NCBI RefSeq assembly: GCF_018324385.1
Contig: NZ_AP019536.1
Location: 1,488,001 to 1,552,000 of the forward strand
Length of the DNA: 64,000 bases
DNA from: Ferrigenium kumadai
GTDB taxonomy: Bacteria > Pseudomonadota > Gammaproteobacteria > Burkholderiales > Gallionellaceae
Direction of reading: 5' to 3'
The stretch's first letter is position 1; each line of letters opens with the position of its first letter. Positions 62,257-64,000 of this stretch are shown here, piece after piece. Made by a program: the position numbers and the translations under genes. The notes under the pieces were generated by a model. The model was not told the origin of the DNA, did no database searches, and saw only the letters and a program-made list of their open reading frames with translations.

Positions 62257-63307
62257 CAAGCCGCAGCTGTTCGCCCTGATGAGCGAATGGAATGCACACC
62301 TCGACCACGGTTCCCTGTCCCGGCGCACTGAAAATGACCAGCTCCCCGCCGATCATGTGGCTCAGCTCTTCCATACCGAGCAACCCCATGGACTGTTGCC
62401 TGGAAATATCCAGGTCAAAGCCCTTGCCGTCGTCGCGCACTTCGAGCCTGCAATCGTCCTTGCGCTGCTCCAGGATGATGACAACCTTGTCCGCCTCCGC
62501 ATGCCGGATGACGTTCCTCAAAGCCTCCTGCACGATGCGGAACACGGCAGTGGAACGTTCCTCGCCCATCTGGAATGGCTGGCTATCGATGCGCAACTCA
62601 TATTGGACATCCGTATTCTTCAGGAGGTCTTCCGCCAGCCATTCCAGCGCCGAGGCAATGCCCAGGTTCAGTGAGGAAGGCCGGATGGCGGAGACCATGT
62701 CGCGCACTTTCAGGATGATGCTATCCAGCAGGCCCAGCGCCCCCTGCACTTTCTCCTTCAACTCCGGCTGATTGCCGCCGAACTGAACACGGATCAGGGA
62801 AAGGTTCATGCGCAGCGCGGTCAGCGCCTGCCCGTATTCTTCATGCATCTCCCGCGCGATCTCCTTGCGCGCCTTCTCGACGGCCGCTTCGCGGCGTGCC
62901 GTCAGCAGGTGCAGCAGGGTGCGCGACTCGCGCAGCTGCCGCTCGGTTTCCTTGAGCATCGTGATGTCGCGTCCGATGCCGAGCACTCCGCATATTTCGC
63001 CTGCTTCATCCCGCTCCGCCACCAGGCGGATATGGGTCGTCTTCAGGCTGCCATCATGCGCAAGCCAGACGCATTCCCATTCATCGTCGCAGCCAGTCTC
63101 CAACACTTCTCTCAGTTTTGCCTCATAGGCGGCCACCAGAGTCATCGCGTCAAAGGCCGCAGGTGTCTTGCCCAGCAGAGTCTCCAATGGAACACCGACA
63201 AGACGGGCAAAAGCGGGATTCGCGTAGATCAAACGGCAGTCGCGATCATAGCGCTCGACGGTATCGGGCGAATTCTCCACCAGCTCGCGGAATCCCAGTT
63301 CAATCAT
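62252..63307 (-). CDS. PAS-domain HisKA_3 sensor histidine kinase
   Basis: A 351-residue cytoplasmic kinase; the ATG at 63307 follows GAGG. PAS domain (about 8-120: VENSPDTVERYDRDCRLIYA, then GVLGIGRDITMLKETER). HisKA_3 domain with phosphoacceptor His in KEIAREMHEEYGQALTALRM; the usual HD dipeptide is HE. HATPase_c with IVQEALRNVIRHAEADKVVI, VRDDGKGFD and SMGLLGMEELSHMIGGEL. No regulator gene is adjacent within the window. It lies between the chemotaxis operon and a divergent CHASE sensor gene. Confidence 0.9.
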   Translation of the reverse strand: MIELGFRELVENSPDTVERYDRDCRLIYANPAFARLVGVPLETLLGKTPAAFDAMTLVAAYEAKLREVLETGCDDEWECVWLAHDGSLKTTHIRLVAERDEAGEICGVLGIGRDITMLKETERQLRESRTLLHLLTARREAAVEKARKEIAREMHEEYGQALTALRMNLSLIRVQFGGNQPELKEKVQGALGLLDSIILKVRDMVSAIRPSSLNLGIASALEWLAEDLLKNTDVQYELRIDSQPFQMGEERSTAVFRIVQEALRNVIRHAEADKVVIILEQRKDDCRLEVRDDGKGFDLDISRQQSMGLLGMEELSHMIGGELVIFSAPGQGTVVEVCIPFAHQGEQLRLV

Positions 63308-63692
63308 CGATGCCTCACGCGCCTGAGCGCAGTGCGGCAATCAGCCGCCAAGAGCCCTGCCGGAGTTGCGTCGTTGATCGAAATAGTCTGCATCCAGATA
63401 GAGTCAAATGAGTTGAAATGCCTAGCGCCACCCACATGACGAAGGGGGTACCAAGTGGCCGCGAAGGATGCCAACAATCCAACGGTCCAACTATCAGGAA
63501 TTATTGATTTTCATGTAGGGATAGACAAAGTCGGTGTAAGGATTACCCTACCCTTGCTCTCATCGCCCGGCCAAACCCAAGTGAACATCACGCTCCCGGC
63601 ATTGCATGCTCCGCAACTTGCTGCGGCGATACTCAGTGAACAGCCGCTTGCACCGTGTAGCAAATTTCTTTCTTTGCTGGCACCATTGCCGG
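63308..63692. other. Divergent intergenic region between two sensor genes
   Basis: About 385 bases. It carries the conserved element at 63492-63552 and presumably promoters for both the PAS kinase (minus) and the CHASE sensor (plus). No gene is evident. Confidence 0.5.
63492..63552 (-). promoter_or_regulatory. Conserved ~61-bp element upstream of the PAS kinase gene
   Basis: Second copy of the element described at 62195-62256, with TGTAGGGAT and ATTACCCTAC as inverted ends. It lies about 185 bases before the kinase start and 140 bases before the divergent CHASE gene, so it could serve either. Confidence 0.5.
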
Positions 63693-64000
63693 GTGACAAA
63701 AAAGACCGAACATCACGCCGCCCGAAGGGAGTTCTCCTTCCTGTCGCTCCTGCCATGGCTGGTACTGGGAGCGGGCCTGCTCATCACCTACGGCCTGCAG
63801 GATGTCGCACGCCAGCACACACGAAAAAATGTGCAGGAACGTTTCGACTTCCGATTCAACGAGATCGTCGTCAACATCGAGGCCCGCCTTCGGGACTACG
63901 AGGACGTGCTGCACGGCACACAATCGCTATTTGCCTCTTCGGAATCGGTAGAGCGCAGCGAATTCCGGGAATATGTCAGCCAGCTCAGACTGGACCAAAG
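63693..64000 (+). CDS. CHASE-domain membrane sensor protein (partial, runs off right edge)
   Basis: The first 102 codons only, from a GTG at 63693 (start uncertain; weak ribosome site). A membrane helix (FSFLSLLPWLVLGAGLLITY) is followed by a CHASE-domain start: VQERFDFRFNEIVVNIEARL, then DYEDVLHGTQSLFASSESVE and FREYVSQLRLDQ. CHASE domains sense small extracellular ligands and are joined to kinase, GGDEF/EAL or receptor outputs, which lie outside the window. Confidence 0.75.
   Translation, partial: MTKKTEHHAARREFSFLSLLPWLVLGAGLLITYGLQDVARQHTRKNVQERFDFRFNEIVVNIEARLRDYEDVLHGTQSLFASSESVERSEFREYVSQLRLDQ

Overview
The window looks like the chromosome of a GC-rich, Gram-negative betaproteobacterium. 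The best guess is the Nitrosomonadales/Gallionellaceae group of iron and manganese oxidisers. The evidence is a manganese-oxidase-like (mof-type) multicopper oxidase locus, a type II secretion/type IV pilus hybrid cluster, a FlhD-like regulator and the style of the chemotaxis operon. The genus cannot be fixed from this sequence alone. Almost every gene from 1 to 43 kb and from 47 to 63 kb is on the minus strand.

Region 1 (1-9.55 kb) is one tightly overlapping minus-strand operon for a secretion or pseudopilus machine: GspG, GspF, GspE, then PilM-, PilN-, PilO- and PilP-like inner-membrane proteins, a secretin with a C-terminal cohesin-like domain, and three further pseudopilins, the last cut by the left edge. 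Two small plus-strand genes for Cys-rich proteins (one with a SAP-like motif) diverge from it.

Region 2 (10.3-43.3 kb) is the most unusual part. Signalling genes (a HisKA_3-type kinase, a FixJ-like regulator and a multi-PAS sensor kinase) sit beside an exoprotein locus. The locus holds a Met-rich small protein, a subtilisin-like protease, two paralogous small basic proteins, a large multicopper oxidase broken from its own repeat domains by an apparent one-base frameshift, a monohaem cytochrome fused to a periplasmic-binding-type domain, an FKBP prolyl isomerase, a large lipoprotein, and a 4,647-residue protein. That giant joins a multicopper oxidase to an FnIII-like module and 33 tandem two-cysteine beta-sandwich (ASH / choice-of-anchor-D-type) repeats. 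An SCO1-like copper chaperone lies just upstream. The combination multicopper oxidase + FKBP + cytochrome c recalls mofA-mofB-mofC of Leptothrix. The machine of region 1 is a reasonable but unproven candidate exporter.

Region 3 (43.6-50.1 kb) is mixed housekeeping: a tiny C2H2-finger-like ORF, an orphan ModA, a membrane-anchored Ig-like (Big_2-type) protein, a cyclic-nucleotide-binding/degenerate-GGDEF protein, a FlhD-like protein, tRNA-Ala and two identical tRNA-Glu genes beside gltX, and tRNA-Val.

Region 4 (50.2-64 kb) is a chemotaxis operon running minus: chemoreceptor, CheY, STAS protein, CheA, CheW, chemoreceptor, OprB-like porin, small soluble receptor-like protein, a diiron ODP-like metallo-beta-lactamase-fold protein, CheR, CheD, CheB. 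It is preceded by a PAS sensor kinase and the start of a divergent CHASE-domain sensor. A pair of related ~60-bp elements lies upstream of the first chemoreceptor and of the kinase, with a weaker relative upstream of the flhD-like gene.
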